Shown one piece after another: positions 45,999-53,894 of a DNA stretch of 64,000 bases. The position numbers were made by a program, and so were the translations under genes. Origin of the DNA: Helicobacter pylori (lineage in GTDB: Bacteria; Campylobacterota; Campylobacteria; Campylobacterales; Helicobacteraceae); contig NZ_QBAW01000001.1 in NCBI RefSeq assembly GCF_009689985.1, positions 186,001 to 250,000 of the forward strand, in the 5' to 3' direction. Under the pieces are notes generated by a model. The model was given only the letters and a program-made list of their open reading frames with translations. It did no database searches and was not told the DNA's origin. Within the stretch, counting starts at the first letter, position 1. Each line of letters begins with the position of its first letter.

Positions 45999-47105
45999 AT
46001 GAGTGGTGCTCATATTGTAGAAAATACGAATAATGAGAAAATAGAAAATACGATTACTTTAAATCCCACTGCTTCCACCCCCCCCAATAATGATGAAGAG
46101 CTTTTAAAATCTGTTAAAGGTCTTGCAGATCGCATTAAAAAATTAGAAGATCTTAAATTAGAAGACTTTGAACCCCTTAGAAAACCCTCTCATTTTATAG
46201 GCTCTTTCTTTTCGCTTGGAAAATCCTCTAACGACACCCAAGAAAACTCAAAAGACGCTTTAAAAAAAGAGGAAGAGCTTAAAAAAGTCAAAGAAGAAAG
46301 CACCGCACTAAATAGAGAAAAAACAGATCTAACTAGAGAAAAAGATAAGCTAGCTGACCAAAATAAAACACTAACCACAGAAAAAAATGAGCTAACTAAC
46401 AAAATCACCGGATTATCCACAGACAAAGAAAACCTAACCAATCAGCTTAACGCATCACAAAAGCAAGTGCAAGCGTTAGAACAATCTCAGCAAGTTTTAA
46501 AAAATGAAAAAGCCGAGTTGTCAAAAGATAAAGAAAACCTAGCTAAAGAAAAAACAGAACTGACTGAAAAAAATCAAAAACTAACAGCAGAAAAAGATAA
46601 TCTAACTGAAGATAAAGAAAACCTAACCACAGTGCTATCAACAGCAAAAAGCCAAGCCGAACAAACGAGCCAAAAATTAAATGAGCTAGAGCAAAGGCAC
46701 GCTCCATACCAAAAATTAGAAAAACTCTATGAAGTCTTTTTGGAAGTCAAAGATCGCTTGAATTTTAATTTTGTAGCAACCACTCACAGCGCAATGGATT
46801 TGATCGCGTCTGTTCTTAGCGATAGCAAATACTATTTAGAAAGCCTTTATAACAAAGCGAGCCAAGAATTAAGCGATAAGAGGAGCGATAAGGGCGAGAA
46901 ATTAGCTGAATTGTTTGATTTGCTTTTTGAATACATTAAGGACAATAAATTTGAACGTTTGAAAGAGCCAAGCGGTTATGATCATTCTTGCAAAAAGCTA
47001 TACCCAGAGCAAAACACTTCTCAAAAGATGCAAAGAGTGGTTTTAAGAGGCTACACATACGACAAAAAAATAGCATGTTACACTATCGTGGATATGGGAG
47101 GGTGA
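45999..47105 (+). CDS. Coiled-coil protein 1, first gene of the WXG100/FtsK operon
   Basis: 368 residues. The N-terminal 85 are mostly disordered. Residues about 85-235 are a long coiled coil of 7-residue repeats of the type L-T-x-E-K-x-x. The C-terminal 125 are a helical globular region (KLEKLYEVFLEVKDRLNFNFVATTHSAMDL). No signal peptide or membrane span is present. A C8 tract lies at codons 27-29, in frame here. Two shorter paralogues follow. In the reference strain this locus is known as a poly-C contingency gene. Its role is unknown; a scaffold or chaperone for the downstream WXG100 and FtsK proteins is a guess from position. Confidence 0.75.
   Translation: MSGAHIVENTNNEKIENTITLNPTASTPPNNDEELLKSVKGLADRIKKLEDLKLEDFEPLRKPSHFIGSFFSLGKSSNDTQENSKDALKKEEELKKVKEESTALNREKTDLTREKDKLADQNKTLTTEKNELTNKITGLSTDKENLTNQLNASQKQVQALEQSQQVLKNEKAELSKDKENLAKEKTELTEKNQKLTAEKDNLTEDKENLTTVLSTAKSQAEQTSQKLNELEQRHAPYQKLEKLYEVFLEVKDRLNFNFVATTHSAMDLIASVLSDSKYYLESLYNKASQELSDKRSDKGEKLAELFDLLFEYIKDNKFERLKEPSGYDHSCKKLYPEQNTSQKMQRVVLRGYTYDKKIACYTIVDMGG
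46078..46085 (+). repeat. C8 tract in coiled-coil gene 1
   Basis: Eight C about 80 bases into the gene, flanked by A on both sides; the frame is open (ON) at this length. Gain or loss of one or two C would truncate the protein within a few codons. Confidence 0.8.
46434..46505 (+). repeat. Paralogous repeat A, copy 1 (in coiled-coil gene 1)
   Basis: 72 bases matching 47985-48056 with two differences; encodes the NQLNASQKQVQALEQSQQVL segment. A candidate site for recombination between the coiled-coil genes. Confidence 0.75.
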
Positions 47106-47106
47106 A

Positions 47107-47781
47107 ATGTTTTGTTTGTCTTCAACAAGGGAAAAATTAGAAGCCCGCATCGGTGAGTTAGAAAATGAAAACGCCGAGTTGTTAAGAGAAAGAGAATACT
47201 TAGTTGCAGAAACTAGCGAGTTAAAAGACGCTAACGATCAATTATGGCAAGCTAAAGAAAAGCTCACTAAAGAAAACACCGAGCTAACCCATAAAAACAC
47301 CGCGCTGACTGAGAAAACCGCCGATCTGAAAACCGAAAACGACAAACTCAACCACCAAGTTATCGCGCTCAATAACGAGCAGGGCAGCCTCAAACAGGAG
47401 CGAGCGCAATTGCAAGGAGAGCATGGGGTTTTAGAAAAATCATGCGCTAATTTAGAAAAAGAAAACCAACACCTAACCGACAAGCTTAAAAAGTTAGAAA
47501 GCGCTCAAAAAAATTTGGAAAACACTAACAATCAATTACGGCAGTCTTTAGAAAACTCTAACGCTCAATTAGCGCAAGCTAAAGAAAAAATAGCCAAAGA
47601 AAAAACCGAGCTGGAGCGAGAAATCGCGTGCTTGAAGAGCTTAGAGGGCATGGAAGAAAAAAGCAAATTGGACTTGGATAACAGGCGTTTAGCGAGCGCA
47701 AACCAGGATTTAAAACGCCAAAACCGAAAATTAGAAGAAGAGAATATAAAACTCAAAGAGGAGGTTGGTAATGTCAGTTAA
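47107..47781 (+). CDS. Coiled-coil protein 2
   Basis: 224 residues, almost entirely a heptad-patterned coiled coil (repeats such as LTKENTELTHKNTALTEK). The end, LDNRRLASANQDLKRQNRKL, is nearly identical to the end of coiled-coil gene 3. It starts one base after gene 1 stops, without a clear ribosome binding site, so translation is probably coupled. It overlaps the ATG of gene 3 by 11 bases. No globular domain; unknown function. Confidence 0.7.
   Translation: MFCLSSTREKLEARIGELENENAELLREREYLVAETSELKDANDQLWQAKEKLTKENTELTHKNTALTEKTADLKTENDKLNHQVIALNNEQGSLKQERAQLQGEHGVLEKSCANLEKENQHLTDKLKKLESAQKNLENTNNQLRQSLENSNAQLAQAKEKIAKEKTELEREIACLKSLEGMEEKSKLDLDNRRLASANQDLKRQNRKLEEENIKLKEEVGNVS
47680..47744 (+). 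repeat. Paralogous repeat B, copy 1
   Basis: 65 bases matching 48270-48334 with a single difference, in the 3' part of coiled-coil gene 2. Confidence 0.75.
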
Positions 47782-47916
47782 AGAAGAAATAGAAAACTTT
47801 GTATCACAAAAAGAAGTGCATGCGTTAGAAGACTCTTATCATCTTTTAAAAAATGAAAAAACCGAGTTGTTAAGAGATAAAGAAAAGCTCACTAAAGAAA
47901 ACGCCGGACTATCAAA

Positions 47917-47942
47917 AGAAAAAGATAATAGAAAAAGATAAT
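47917..47942 (+). repeat. 13-bp perfect tandem duplication
   Basis: AGAAAAAGATAAT twice. A 13-base unit is not a multiple of three, so gain or loss of one unit switches the frame of coiled-coil gene 3. Confidence 0.9.
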
Positions 47943-47984
47943 CTAATCAAAGACAAAGAAAGGCTAACTAACGAAAAAGATAAT

Positions 47985-48056
47985 CTAACCAATCAGCTTA
48001 ATGCATCACAAAAGCAAGTGGAAGCGTTAGAACAATCTCAGCAAGTTTTAAAAAAT
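47985..48056 (+). repeat. Paralogous repeat A, copy 2 (in coiled-coil gene 3)
   Basis: Second copy of the 72-base repeat at 46434-46505; same orientation, 1.55 kb apart. Confidence 0.75.
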
Positions 48057-48269
48057 AAAAACGCTGAGCTGACTAACGAAAACACCAAGCTAAAAAATGA
48101 AAAAACCAAGCTGACTGAAAAAAATCAAAAGCTAACAGCACAAAACACCGAGTTAGCTGAAAAAATTAAAGCGCTGACCGCAGAAAAAGAAATTCTAGCT
48201 AAAGAAAAAGAAATTCTAAACGATGAGCTTAATGCATCGCACCAAGAAAAAGCCGACCTAGACTTACAC

Positions 48270-48334
48270 AACAGGCGTTTAGCGAGCGCAAATCAGGATT
48301 TAAAACGCCAAAACCGAAAATTAGAAGAAGAGAA
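48270..48334 (+). repeat. Paralogous repeat B, copy 2
   Basis: Second copy of the 65-base repeat at 47680-47744; same orientation, 590 bases apart. Recombination between the copies would fuse genes 2 and 3. Confidence 0.75.
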
Positions 48335-48412
48335 CATCGCCCTCAAAGAGAGGGTTGATGGCTTGAAAGAGCAACTCTCAAAACAACCAAAACCACAATA
48401 AAGGAGAAATTC

Positions 48413-48979
48413 ATGGTAACACCCTTACAAAGTTTAAGACTGCCGATTGGCCACCCCTTAGTAGAGAAGCTGTGCGAGTTGTCTTTAAACAATAAAGCCG
48501 CATTCAATGAAAAAAGTGGAGTCAATTTCAAAGAAGAAGTGTCAAAAGAAGACAAAATCAAGTTTGAACAAGCGTTGCGGGTGCTTCATGCGATCGTCAA
48601 TAATGAGACTTCTTTAAGGTATCTTTCTGATGAAAATCAAAAATTCATAGAGGATTTAGCGCAAGATAAAAAGATCACTAATGAGAAAATAGAAAAAACC
48701 TTAGAGATCGTTTCTGTTAGCGATGTGGATGTGGATTTTGAAAAATTTAAAGAATTGATGCTTAAGGTGGATAGTGTAGCGGTAGGCCTTAAGAGCTATA
48801 GCCAAAGCCAATTGCTTGATTTGGACGGAGGGCATTGGGATTTAAAGGTGCCTAGCGCGCCTAAAGAAAGCGTAACCTTTAGGTTTGATAATTTACCTAA
48901 AGACGAAAAAAAACAAAGAAATGAACTTCTATGCGCGCTCAAGTTTGAAGGATTTAAACAAGGGCGTTGTCGCTATTGA
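48413..48979 (+). CDS. N-terminal part of the Hsp70-like protein (frame ends after an A8 tract)
   Basis: 188 codons with AAAGGAG before the ATG. The first 165 residues are a helical domain (LRLPIGHPLVEKLCELSLNNKAAF). After the A8 run at 48906-48913 the frame runs 22 more codons to a TGA. With seven A instead of eight, the frame passes into the Hsp70-like ORF, giving one 808-residue protein that reads DNLPKDEKNKEMNFYARSSL across the joint. In related Hsp70-like proteins the RSSL-x-GVVAIDFGTK segment is internal, so I believe this is one gene split by slippage. Confidence 0.7.
   Translation: MVTPLQSLRLPIGHPLVEKLCELSLNNKAAFNEKSGVNFKEEVSKEDKIKFEQALRVLHAIVNNETSLRYLSDENQKFIEDLAQDKKITNEKIEKTLEIVSVSDVDVDFEKFKELMLKVDSVAVGLKSYSQSQLLDLDGGHWDLKVPSAPKESVTFRFDNLPKDEKKQRNELLCALKFEGFKQGRCRY
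48906..48913 (+). repeat. A8 tract splitting the Hsp70-like gene
   Basis: Eight A between GACG and CAAAG. Seven would join the two ORFs; nine would stop almost at once. Confidence 0.8.
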
Positions 48980-50840
48980 CTTTGGGACTAAAAGCACGAC
49001 CGCAAGCTATATGGATAAGAACGGAGATTACCGCTTGCTCTCTATTGGCGGGCTAGTAGATGATACGAGCCTGACAAAGTTTGAAAACCCCACGATCGTG
49101 GAGTTCAGACACAGAGAAGCCTTTCTTAACGCTTACAACGCGCTAGATCACCGCCCTTTCACAGAAAAGAACGATATAGAAGTGGCGCATGAAGCCCAAA
49201 AGAATGCTGCAGGCGTTAAAGGGAATGATTTGTATCGGTTTTTTTCTAAATTGAAGCAATGGGCTGGAGCGGATGAAAAACAGAATTTTAGGGATCTCAT
49301 AGAGGATTTTTCTTTAGAAAGCTTCACTAATTGCACGGATTTTAACCCCATAGAAATCTACGCTTACTACATCGGTCGCTGCATTAATAACATGCATAAT
49401 GGCGTGTTTTTGAAATACTTTTTATCCTACCCCATCAAGTATGAAAAGCATCAGGCTGAAAAAATCAGAGAGAGTTTTGAAAGAGGCTTGAAAAAATCCT
49501 TACCCCGGCATGTTTTTGACGATGAAAAAACGGATAAAACTTTCAAAGTGGAACTAAGAGCGAGCGAGCCTTGCGCGTATGCCATTAGCGCTTTAAAAAG
49601 CTATGGGTTTTTTAAATCAGAGAAGTTAGACAAGCCGGTTTATTACGGGGTGTTTGATTTTGGGGGCGGGACGACGGATTTTGACTTTGGCAAATGGGAA
49701 AAAAGCGCTAGCCCTAAATTCCTTTACAAAATGACGCATTTCAGCAGTGGAGGGGATAAATATTTAGGCGGTGAAAATTTATTGGAATTGCTGGCTTGGG
49801 AAGTGTATGCCAAAAATTTCCAAGAGCTGAAAGCAAAAGACATTGTCATCGCTAAGCCCAACTATGACAGGATCGATACGCAACGCTTTGGATCGTTTAT
49901 GCAAAATTCTAGGGAAGCGCGCTTGAATTTGCAAACGATCGCTTCTACATTACGCCCTTTTTTAGAAAATTTAGACGCTGATATTATAGAAGCGATAGAA
50001 GAAAATGAAGAGTTTAGCATAGAGGGTTTTGAAAAGGATTTTAAAGCCATGCTGTTGGATAGGAATGGGGTAGAAACAGAATGCGATCTTAAAGTTGATT
50101 GCAAAGAGCTTTTAAATCTCTTAAAAGGCAAGATAGAGGAAGGCGTTGCCAACTTCTTTGCCGGATTTTCTAAAGTGATGGCTGAAAACATTGATGATGA
50201 GTGTCGGGCGTTTCACATTTTCTTAGGCGGGAATGCGAGCCGTTCGGTGTTAGTCAAACAAGCGTTTGAAAACGCCAAAGAAAAGCAGCTCAAAGATTAC
50301 AAGCAAAAGATCTCTAAAGATGATTTCACATTCATCATTTATGAGCCGCTAGGCACAGAAAAATCAGACAAACAGATTTTAGAGCTTACAGGAGAAGATG
50401 TTTCTAACATGCTCGCTTATTTGAAGCCCACTTGCAAAACCGGGGTGGCTTTTGGGCTTTTAGAAAGCAGGGACAAGGCTAAAGGGATTGAAATGCCCTC
50501 CATAAGCGCCAATCCTGTGTTTAAATACGATTTAGGCATTGAGATAGAGGGGAAATTCCACGCTAAAATCCATAGGGGTTCTTTAAAGCCTAATGAATAC
50601 CAGATTTTCCAAACTAAAGAGGAATGGGGAGGCTTTGATGGGTTAGAGATACGCTATAGCGATAAAGCCCTAGCCAACACCAACACTCTAAATATTCAAG
50701 ATACGCAAATGGTTTCCATAGCGCTAGAAGAGCATGAAGAAGTGGATGTGAAGGTGTGTTGCGTGGATTCCCAAAGCATTAAAGTGGGGCTGTTTAAAGA
50801 CGGCCAACTAATCTATGAAAGCGAGGTAGAAAAATTATGA
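48921..50840 (+). CDS. Hsp70/actin-fold ATPase of the WXG100/FtsK operon
   Basis: 639 residues if translated from the ATG at 48921; more likely the main part of an 808-residue protein. Nucleotide-binding motifs are GVVAIDFGTKSTTASYM (phosphate 1), YYGVFDFGGGTTDFDFG (phosphate 2) and FHIFLGGNASRSVLVKQAF (adenosine). The C-terminal 150 residues are a beta-rich domain. It is not DnaK, which has a different length and substrate domain. Chaperone-like ATPases of this type occur beside secretion and conflict systems; its place before the WXG100 gene suggests handling of the operon's own secreted or toxic proteins. The stop overlaps the next ATG. Confidence 0.8.
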   Translation: MNFYARSSLKDLNKGVVAIDFGTKSTTASYMDKNGDYRLLSIGGLVDDTSLTKFENPTIVEFRHREAFLNAYNALDHRPFTEKNDIEVAHEAQKNAAGVKGNDLYRFFSKLKQWAGADEKQNFRDLIEDFSLESFTNCTDFNPIEIYAYYIGRCINNMHNGVFLKYFLSYPIKYEKHQAEKIRESFERGLKKSLPRHVFDDEKTDKTFKVELRASEPCAYAISALKSYGFFKSEKLDKPVYYGVFDFGGGTTDFDFGKWEKSASPKFLYKMTHFSSGGDKYLGGENLLELLAWEVYAKNFQELKAKDIVIAKPNYDRIDTQRFGSFMQNSREARLNLQTIASTLRPFLENLDADIIEAIEENEEFSIEGFEKDFKAMLLDRNGVETECDLKVDCKELLNLLKGKIEEGVANFFAGFSKVMAENIDDECRAFHIFLGGNASRSVLVKQAFENAKEKQLKDYKQKISKDDFTFIIYEPLGTEKSDKQILELTGEDVSNMLAYLKPTCKTGVAFGLLESRDKAKGIEMPSISANPVFKYDLGIEIEGKFHAKIHRGSLKPNEYQIFQTKEEWGGFDGLEIRYSDKALANTNTLNIQDTQMVSIALEEHEEVDVKVCCVDSQSIKVGLFKDGQLIYESEVEKL

Positions 50841-51406
50841 TGACTAAGAACGCTTATGCGTTTGTCGTAATTGAAAAAAGTATTATGGTGTTTAAATGCG
50901 CCAAAGACAAGGGGCTAATCCCTATCACTGAAAGCTTTGCACCTTTAAAAGAGGGTTTTTTGAGAAGTTTTAAAGAGCGTTGCAATCTGGAATTTTTAGA
51001 AAATTTAGATCTTTTGTTTTTGTATGACTACCAGTTTTCAAGCGAGGTTTTTTCCTTGTGTAAGGATTTGAAAAATTCCATTTGGGACAGGAAGCTTGTG
51101 GTAGCGCTAGTGGAGGCTTTGGAGGGTTTTAAGGGCTTGAATTTGTCTCTTAAAGTAGAAGATAGGCGTTCTAACAGCTTGGGTAATGGCATTCAAAAAT
51201 TGCTCACCAACGCTGATCTAGGGAGCACCCATCAAACAATCGTGATAGACAGCATGAAAACATACCACCAAAGCCAGCAAGAAAAATACAAAAGAGAAAG
51301 AGGCGAAACGATAGAGATTCGCCCCACAACACCCCCTAGCTATGGGGGTGGGAGCATTAGAATCAGCGGCGATAAAAAGCCTGATTCTAATGAAGAAAAT
51401 TTTTAA
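50837..51406 (+). CDS. Unknown 189-residue protein in the WXG100/FtsK operon
   Basis: Overlaps the Hsp70-like stop (ATGA). The N-terminal 100 residues look globular, with alternating beta and alpha segments (YAFVVIEKSIMVFK, ENLDLLFLYDYQFS). The C-terminus is disordered and polar, with RPTTPPSYGGGSIRISGDKK. No membrane span or catalytic motif. I do not recognise the family. The overlap upstream and the 15-base gap before the WXG100 gene argue that it belongs functionally to the module. Confidence 0.65.
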   Translation: MMTKNAYAFVVIEKSIMVFKCAKDKGLIPITESFAPLKEGFLRSFKERCNLEFLENLDLLFLYDYQFSSEVFSLCKDLKNSIWDRKLVVALVEALEGFKGLNLSLKVEDRRSNSLGNGIQKLLTNADLGSTHQTIVIDSMKTYHQSQQEKYKRERGETIEIRPTTPPSYGGGSIRISGDKKPDSNEENF

Positions 51407-51421
51407 AAGAAAGGATAGCAG

Positions 51422-51682
51422 ATGAGCAAAGTGCAAATGGATACCGAAGAGGTCAGGGAATTTGTAGGGCATTTAGAACGCTTTAGAGAGTTACTAAGAG
51501 AGGAAGTGAATAGCTTGAGCAACCATTTCCATAATTTAGAGTCATGGCAAGACGCTAGGAGGGATAAATTTAGCAAGGTGGTGGATAACTTGAAAGGCAC
51601 TTTCAATGAATTTGATGAGGCCGCGCAAGAGCAAATCGCATGGCTTAAAGAGAGGATTAGGGTTTTAGAGCAAGATTATTAA
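51422..51682 (+). CDS. WXG100 (ESAT-6-like) protein
   Basis: 86 residues, the right size for the family, all helical with a turn in the middle at ESWQDARRDKF, where canonical proteins have Trp-x-Gly; here it is Trp-Gln-Asp. A Y-x-x-x-D/E-type tail signal is not obvious, but the protein ends EQDY. AAAGGATAGCAG supplies the ribosome binding site. WXG100 proteins are secreted as dimers by type VII systems whose motor is an FtsK/SpoIIIE-type ATPase, and such an ATPase is encoded in the same operon at 55143. A protein at this locus (HP0062 of the reference strain) has been described as an ESAT-6-like helical dimer. Confidence 0.85.
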   Translation: MSKVQMDTEEVREFVGHLERFRELLREEVNSLSNHFHNLESWQDARRDKFSKVVDNLKGTFNEFDEAAQEQIAWLKERIRVLEQDY

Positions 51683-51692
51683 GGGGTGGTTT

Positions 51693-53498
51693 ATGGCTGA
51701 ATGGAAAACGGACACAGAAGAAGTCAAAAAGGTTGTTGAAAAATGCAGGGAATTTAAAAGATCCCTGCAAGAAGAAAGGTGCCTTCAATTTATCACAAAT
51801 CTTGATAGTTACGCGCGAGAAATCCTAGTAGAACGCAGAAAAATTGAAATGCAATTGGAAAAAGCCATAGGAGAATTAAAAAAAGCCAAAAAGGAGCGAA
51901 AGGGCTTTTGGGGACTTCTTGGGGAGCTTGGGAGAGATCTTGGTAATGCGGTAGGGTCGGTTATCCCTCCTGTTAAATTATGCGCTGAACTTTGTGAAAA
52001 GGGCTTAAACCTTATGGAAGACAATATAAAAAAATGGGAACACAATGTAAGGTTATTAGAACGAATGCTTGAAATCTACTCGAATCAAGCCAAAGCGAGC
52101 GTGGAGCTTGTGGAGGGGGCTTGGGAGAGCGTTAAAAAGATGTTGCATTTTTATACTGATAAGCACCAGGAATTTATCAGGCGTTTGAACTATGCGAGCG
52201 CGGCGATAGATAATGAATACAATATCGCGCCCCCAGAAAGTTTAAAGGAGCACGATTTTGAACGGCCTACTTTCTCTTATAGCCCTAAAAAAAGCGTTTT
52301 TGATGAACGCTTGAAGGATTTAAGGGAAGATTTCAGCTTTTCTTTATACGCTGATTTGAAAGATAAAATCAGAGCTTTTTCTCATAGAGATCGCGCCACA
52401 ACTTCTAAAGAGCATGGATTGGATTTGATGAGCGTTGATTTTGAGAGCTTGAATTTAGCCAAAAATCGTTGCACTAAAAACATGAAAGAAGCCTTACAAG
52501 GTTTTACAAAAAAGATCAAAGAATCCCCTAACGATTTGAACGCTGTGAATGAAGCCTTTAATCGTTTAAAAACAGAGTTAGAGAAGGCTACAGATGATGA
52601 GCGCTTGAAAGATTTGAGAGAAAATTTCGCTTCTTTATACGCTGATCTGTGCGCTGATCTGAAAGACAAGATCCATCATAACGCTTTGTCTAACGAGGAT
52701 TTAGAACGCATGGCAAGCTCTAAAGAACAAGAATTTGAAAAGAGTTTAGAGGATTTAACGCCAAGCTTTAGAGATAAAACTAACGCCTTATCTGGCGATG
52801 ATTTAGAACGCATGGCAAGCTCTAAAGAACGAGAATTTGAAAAGAGTTTAGAGGATTTGATGCCGAGTTCTTTAGGCGTGCCTTCTTATGATGAGAGCTT
52901 GACTCTAGCCAAAAAGCATTGCGTTAAAAATTGTAAGAAAGCTTTACAAGATTTTGCAGAAAAAATCAAAGAAGCCCCCAACGATTTGAACGCTCTCAAT
53001 GAAGCTTTTGATAATTTAGAAACAGAGTTGGAGCGCGCTACAGAAAGTTTGAGCCAAAAAATAGCACCCATCTTAGAACGCAATGAAAATTATACGCAAA
53101 AAGCGTTGGAGTATAGAGAGTTTTTAGAAAAAGAAAAAGAGGGCTTTATTGTAGATGAGCAAAACCCCTACCCGGAAGAAGTCAAATTCAATGATTTGCG
53201 TTTAGCGGAGTTTGATAGCGTTTTTAGCGCCATTGCGCCTTTAGAAGATTGGAGTAAAACCGCATGCGCTCATCATGCCCTAAAGGCTTTACAAGCTGCG
53301 CTTAAAGACAACGATTTGGGCTTTGATGCGGCAGAATTGGAACAGATCGCAAAAGGATTCATCCCTAGGGGGTATTTGTGGCATTTTGATGCGAATGTTT
53401 TAGGGAATGTGGTGTTGGTGAGAGAAGAGTTATTATTAGGCGTGAAACACACGAAAGGATACAAACTATGGGAGAAATTCCTACAAACACAGAACTGA
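51693..53498 (+). CDS. Large WXG-headed protein with a WHH-type nuclease-like C-terminus (putative toxin)
   Basis: 601 residues. The start, MAEWKTDTEEVKKVVEKCREF, mirrors the start of the WXG100 protein next to it, and the first 170 residues are helical. Residues about 215-465 hold two copies of a helical repeat (LAKNRCTKNMKEALQGF and LAKKHCVKNCKKALQDF, each ending NDLNA-NEAF). The last 45 residues, PRGYLWHFDANVLGNVVLV ... KHTKGYKLW, follow the pattern of WHH nucleases of the HNH/endonuclease VII group. However, the second His of WHH is Phe565, and a downstream His is Leu. The next gene is of SUKH immunity type. The nuclease may be altered or inactive. Confidence 0.7.
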   Translation: MAEWKTDTEEVKKVVEKCREFKRSLQEERCLQFITNLDSYAREILVERRKIEMQLEKAIGELKKAKKERKGFWGLLGELGRDLGNAVGSVIPPVKLCAELCEKGLNLMEDNIKKWEHNVRLLERMLEIYSNQAKASVELVEGAWESVKKMLHFYTDKHQEFIRRLNYASAAIDNEYNIAPPESLKEHDFERPTFSYSPKKSVFDERLKDLREDFSFSLYADLKDKIRAFSHRDRATTSKEHGLDLMSVDFESLNLAKNRCTKNMKEALQGFTKKIKESPNDLNAVNEAFNRLKTELEKATDDERLKDLRENFASLYADLCADLKDKIHHNALSNEDLERMASSKEQEFEKSLEDLTPSFRDKTNALSGDDLERMASSKEREFEKSLEDLMPSSLGVPSYDESLTLAKKHCVKNCKKALQDFAEKIKEAPNDLNALNEAFDNLETELERATESLSQKIAPILERNENYTQKALEYREFLEKEKEGFIVDEQNPYPEEVKFNDLRLAEFDSVFSAIAPLEDWSKTACAHHALKALQAALKDNDLGFDAAELEQIAKGFIPRGYLWHFDANVLGNVVLVREELLLGVKHTKGYKLWEKFLQTQN

Positions 53499-53893
53499 AT
53501 TGGGAATTTGTAGAGCCGCTCAATGACAATGCGTTGAACGGGTTAGAAGAGCGATTGAAAATAGGCTTGAGCGATGAATTTAAGGACTTCATCAAACGAT
53601 CAAACTATGGCTTTAGCCAATGGCGTTCTTTTATGGTGGGCAATGAATCTTACACATTCAAGCATGTTTTAAACTTCAATTTAGAGGGTAAGGGCTTGTT
53701 TGTTGATTTGATGCAGAGCTTGAAAGAATGGTTAGAGCCTGAAGAAATTATCTTTGCTAATGACGGGTATGGGGGGTATTATCTTTGGAATACGACTACT
53801 GATGTGGTGCTGTTTTTAGACACTGATGATGGCTCAAAACATGCGCTGTTGCATCTTAAAATGTTTTTAAAAAAATTGGAATCAAGGGGTTAA
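53468..53893 (+). CDS. SUKH (SMI1/KNR4) family immunity-type protein
   Basis: 141 residues. LSDEFKDFIKRSNYG near 35 and IIFANDGYGGYYLWNTTTDVVLFLDTD near 95 are the SUKH signatures. Proteins of this superfamily neutralise nuclease toxins of HNH/WHH type and are encoded right after them. This ORF starts 31 bases inside the 3' end of the putative WHH toxin gene, which fits that pairing closely. Acidic, soluble, no leader. Confidence 0.85.
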   Translation: MGEIPTNTELNWEFVEPLNDNALNGLEERLKIGLSDEFKDFIKRSNYGFSQWRSFMVGNESYTFKHVLNFNLEGKGLFVDLMQSLKEWLEPEEIIFANDGYGGYYLWNTTTDVVLFLDTDDGSKHALLHLKMFLKKLESRG

Positions 53894-53894
53894 A

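Larger units (their letters stand above)
47771..48401 (+). pseudogene. Coiled-coil protein 3, frame broken by a 13-bp tandem duplication
   Basis: From the ATG at 47771 (AGGAGGTTGG ribosome binding site) the frame runs 56 codons to TAA at 47939-47941. The stop lies in the second copy of an exact 13-base tandem repeat (47917-47929 and 47930-47942). Deleting one copy joins it in frame to the ORF that ends at 48401, giving about 205 residues of coiled coil closely related to the two preceding genes. The GTG at 48018 is not a real start. It is a recent lesion or a reversible switch. Confidence 0.75.

Noticed and set aside
46300..48400. CRISPR-like array suggested by the repeated coiled-coil codons
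   Set aside because: The repeats are in-frame 7-residue coding units without constant spacers; no cas genes are present in the window.
48018..48401. GTG-started 127-codon ORF as a separate gene
   Set aside because: It is the 3' part of coiled-coil gene 3 displaced by the 13-bp duplication; the GTG has no ribosome binding site.
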